A stretch of 64,000 bases of DNA, from assembly GCA_012295275.1 (NCBI GenBank), contig CM022667.1:5462208-5526207 (forward strand). The letters run 5' to 3'. The position numbers and the translations under genes are program-made. Positions 60,539-64,000 of this stretch are shown here, one piece after another. The stretch comes from Chrysomallon squamiferum. Taxonomy: Eukaryota > Mollusca > Gastropoda > Neomphalida > Peltospiridae. The stretch's first letter is position 1; each line of letters opens with the position of its first letter. The notes under the pieces are model-generated. The model did no database searches. It was not told where the DNA came from and saw only the letters and a list, made by a program, of their open reading frames with translations.

Positions 60539-61421
60539 AACAGGAAAGGCCAGTTATGAATTTCCTGAAATATTTATTTAAGATATGTGTATTTGTGTGT
60601 GTGTGTGTGTGTATGGGTTAATCATGTCATACACTTACTAAATTGTGTAAATATGATTTTTTAAATGTAAAATATGCTATTACTGTGTTGTTGGTGGTAC
60701 TATATTTACTGTTTTACACCTAGTTAGAATTCTTCTTAACTCTACATTTTATTTTCCTTTATATTTTGTTAGGCAAATACCTTATTCTTAGGGATCGTGT
60801 AATGGCATGTAACATGTTTCTTAATTAGATAATTATTATAGTGATTTTTTATTTTTTCTTCACTAGATGGCTTTGAGTTAAACATTTTCTTGGAGAATGT
60901 GAACTAGGGTCAAATACTGATATCAGCAATAACAGAAAATATCTAATTTGATCAGTTGGTTGCAGCAAGTTATCATTATATAATATTAAAAGCTTGATAG
61001 TGCTCACATTTTGTAGGTTTAGTGTATGCCCACATATTTTCACTGAAAAACTAATGATCTATCACATACTTCAAAGAAGTTGTTTTCTTCCTTACATTTT
61101 ATTCTAAAGTTATTGTATTGAATATGATAATGTTAATATTGGTTTTACTGCTCTAAAAAAATAAAATAAAATAAACTGATTGTGCTAAGAGTGTCAATAA
61201 ATTTACATTTTGCAGTTCAAGCTATCTGTCTTTACTTACACTTATTTGGAATCAATTTTTAAAGAAATTTAATTGTTTTTAATCGAATCATAATAGATAA
61301 AGCAAATTTTTATTGTTTTTACCACAAAACACATTTGATTACTATGTTTCTTACCATAAGTATTTGTTTTCGAAATGTTGTTTTGCAGTAAATTATTTCG
61401 TTTTTTTGTTGTTTGTTTTAG

Positions 61422-61537
61422 TGACATTTCTTAGCTGGAGTGAGAGATGTGAACATTGTAAAAGCCACATACCTGAAATTCAGTTATTTTGGGGATGTTT
61501 GAAAATTGGGAATTTATATACTTCTTATATATTTTGA
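61422..61537 (+). CDS. Candidate alternative terminal exon (gene E)
   Basis: Copy of the 41753 exon after GTTTTAG: TFLSWSERCEHCKSHIPEI then QLFWGCLKIGNLYTSYIF and TGA. The frame is intact. Same caveats as for gene D. Confidence 0.4.
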
Positions 61538-62553
61538 ATAATTTTGTATGCTAAATTTATTCAATTTATTTCTTTAGCATTGTTTAAACTAACTGTCTTT
61601 CTTCATTTTTATTTAACAAACAACATAGGTACAAGTACAACATAAAAACTTGGTGTTTCACTTCTTTATGAATATCAGATCATTTCATAAGTGGTAAAAA
61701 ATATAATTCATGTTCATTTGTTTTTAAAATGATTGAAAACAAACTCTACTGTTACTGCTTGCCTCATTGAAAAGTTGTTATCTTTCTAATTGATACACAG
61801 TGATTATCATATCAACAGTTTTGGCGAAGCACACATCTTCATGTTATGTTTTCATGTGTTTTACATCCAAATCATCATAAAGGTAATACAATTTACTGTG
61901 TGTATATATGTATGTATGTGATTCTCACATTACTGATATTTCTTACTGTTGTGTATGTGCAATAATTAAATTAAGACTATTTATTGTTACAAGTTAATTT
62001 TGTAATACTGTTATGGAATGTTATGTGTATACTTAGTATGCTTTTTTGTGTTTTCTTTTCTTATTGATAGCAGGAACAGTAAGAAAATATATTGTCTAAA
62101 TCTGAGCTAAAGCCAGAATTGAAAAAGAATCATATTCAGTTTGAGACTGCTATTTTTTTCTAAATATTACAAAGCAGTTTTCTAAGATTGATACCAACAC
62201 TAAATTAATTCCACCAACTGCAAATATCTTGAAAAAGAACCCAGTGCAGGGAAGATGTATGATAAATAGGACAAAGCAGAAGTTTAGTACATGCAGAATA
62301 TTGATCAGTATCATAATACTAACATACTTCAAAACAAAAACTGAAAACAAATTGTTCTAAAATCAAATTAAATCTGTCTTATATTTTTTTGTTCTTGTGT
62401 TGTTAGTTTCCAAAATAAAATGACAGTTCTGTTATCATTATTTGTAATTTGTATCTAAATTTGTAACATATAACTCATGTAGGCCCTTTATAATGTTAAT
62501 ACTATTAATTATTTAAAATAACATTGTATCAAAAGTTAGAAGGTCTATATAAA

Positions 62554-62585
<32 letters not shown>

Positions 62586-63020
62586 GACTGCTACTACTAT
62601 TACTACTACTAATTACAGAATGAAATCTAAAGACTCAACAACAAAGAATCAACATTTTTAACAGTTGCTCCTCTTAGTAGTGCAATACTGGAAACCCTAA
62701 CTATATACATAATGATGTTTCAGATTCAAGTCGTATTCTATATCAAGTTTGTGTGAATACATTTAAAGCTTAAATCCATGATGTAATATTTGAAATGCAA
62801 TTTCTATCTGTGAATAAATAATGTGACTGATTAGTAAAATGCTCCTAATAAAACTCTTTAAAACACAGCTGCTGTGAACACATACATGATGTTATGTATC
62901 CCTAACTTGTAGAAGAACAATTACTAACATAGTTATCCCGTATATCATGTTTACTTATTTTACAAGGGTGCTAGTGATAATGCATGGATATGAAATGTGT
63001 ATATATTTGTATTCATAGAT

Positions 63021-63251
63021 GAAATTTTGAAATTTGTTTTAAATGTTGATGTTATTGGGTCAAAACCTTTTTTTATCTCAGGACTTCACAGAAACAGTAA
63101 AATTAACAAATATAAAACTGTTAATGAAATAACCCTGAATACCAGTGTCATAAATGCAAGGAGCAGACTTAAGATCTTTGTGATTTCCCTAGAACAACCT
63201 TGTAAAATCAGAATCTTTGTATGTTGTGTGAAACTTTTCCTAGACCATTAA
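63021..63251 (+). other. Open frame conserved with gene D (43358)
   Basis: Copy 2 of the open frame after TTCATAG, with Ser-to-Pro and Asn-to-Lys changes and no stop. Function unknown. Confidence 0.25.
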
Positions 63252-64000
63252 TGCAATTTAAAACATTGTGTACTTTTATTATTATTATTAATTGATGTAA
63301 TTTAGTTTTGAAGAGTACATTTTTGTTTCTAGGTTTACAAAGAAATTTAAGTGACCATTTTATAGTTTAGAAGATCTTTCTGATATATTACTACTATATT
63401 CACAATAAACTATATTTCTCTTACAATGATTTATTTAATACAAATACTTATACAGGCAGCAAATCAATATTATATATGTATTATTTACAATCTAAATTTT
63501 TATAAAAAACATTCTTATTTATCATAAAGAATAATAATGAAAAGAAAATTATTTTTCATTTAAATTTTCTTTTTCCAATGTCATTGTTAACATTTTTTTC
63601 AATATATATAGTTTTCTAATAAATAAATCAATAAACAACTAAATAAATAAATAAATAAATAAATAAAAACCAACATTATAATATTTATAATAATTGTTTA
63701 ACTATTATCAGTATGTTTCACCTTTCATGAGAATTTAATCTAAATTGATTACATTTGTTAAATTCCTCTTTGAAGTAATGGATTTAATTAATACATAATC
63801 TCAAGCCTTAATAACATTATCTGTTTTCATAATATTTTTCTTTTCTTTCCTGCTTCCTTGTTTCTTTATGAAACATCATTTAACAACTTACTCAGAACTG
63901 TCCCGTTTAATTTAAGATTTGTTTTCCAAACTTCACTGAATACAAATTTCAATAATCTTTCTCAGATCTGTGCTAATAAAACTACCATTAGCCACAGGAA

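Larger units (their letters stand above)
55780..64000. repeat. Segmental duplication, copy 2 (gene E)
   Basis: Near-identical counterpart of 35846-44337, cut by the window edge. Weak similarity extends left to about 55629 (matching 34.2-34.3 kb), then stops. The ~1.5-kb insertion of copy 1 and the promoter region of gene D at 33.75 kb are not present. Confidence 0.92.

Overview
This is metazoan DNA: AT-rich, intron-rich and crowded with microsatellites (ATT, AAAT, AC, TC/AG). Coding sequence sits in short exons with GT-AG junctions. The microsatellite load, the decayed DNA transposons and the style of the immunoglobulin (Ig) genes suggest a lophotrochozoan, most likely a cephalopod mollusc such as an octopus. 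That placement is inference; no marker gene fixes the species.

The window is a cluster of single-exon Ig-domain cassettes arranged as at least five related genes, here called A to E. Each gene starts with a signal-peptide exon that gives exactly 23 codons plus one base. Every Ig exon is a symmetric phase 1-1 module, so cassettes can be added, lost or skipped without breaking the frame. On the minus strand, gene A (about 10.7 kb down past position 1) has seven intact 342-nt Ig exons, one truncated Ig exon and 27-nt microexons. Gene B (22.4 kb down to about 12.9 kb) has two 342-nt Ig exons, an array of 27-nt microexons encoding 9-residue stalk steps, then two 345-nt Ig exons of a second subfamily. 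On the plus strand, gene C (24.9-33.0 kb) has a promoter, signal exon, one 345-nt Ig exon, a transmembrane exon and an almost immediate stop. Gene D (33.7-49.3 kb) has a signal exon, a different six-cysteine 333-nt Ig exon, a transmembrane exon and a four-exon cytoplasmic tail with ITIM- and ITSM-like tyrosine motifs. Gene E (from 58.8 kb) is a second copy of the 5' half of gene D inside an ~8.2-8.5 kb segmental duplication and runs off the right edge.

The upstream regions of A, B, C and D each contain a perfect TGACGTCA (CRE/ATF-type) palindrome, so the genes may be co-regulated. The duplicated segment carrying gene E does not include that promoter. Between D and E, the Ig exon has diverged far more than the flanking introns. 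About 20 replacement codons stand against 6 silent ones, with 11 of the replacements in one 12-codon patch, which looks like diversifying selection or conversion in an immune recognition loop.

The rest of the window is intronic and intergenic sequence with simple repeats, two long inverted repeats (one flanking the Ig exon of gene C, one flanking its promoter), and decayed mobile elements: a hAT remnant, a ~720-bp terminal-inverted-repeat element, a FLYWCH/MULE-like remnant and a Harbinger-type DDE transposase remnant. Taken together, the locus looks like a rapidly evolving family of innate immune receptors, with an inhibitory-type tail on one member and a nearly tail-less membrane form on another. 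I know of no named system that matches it.
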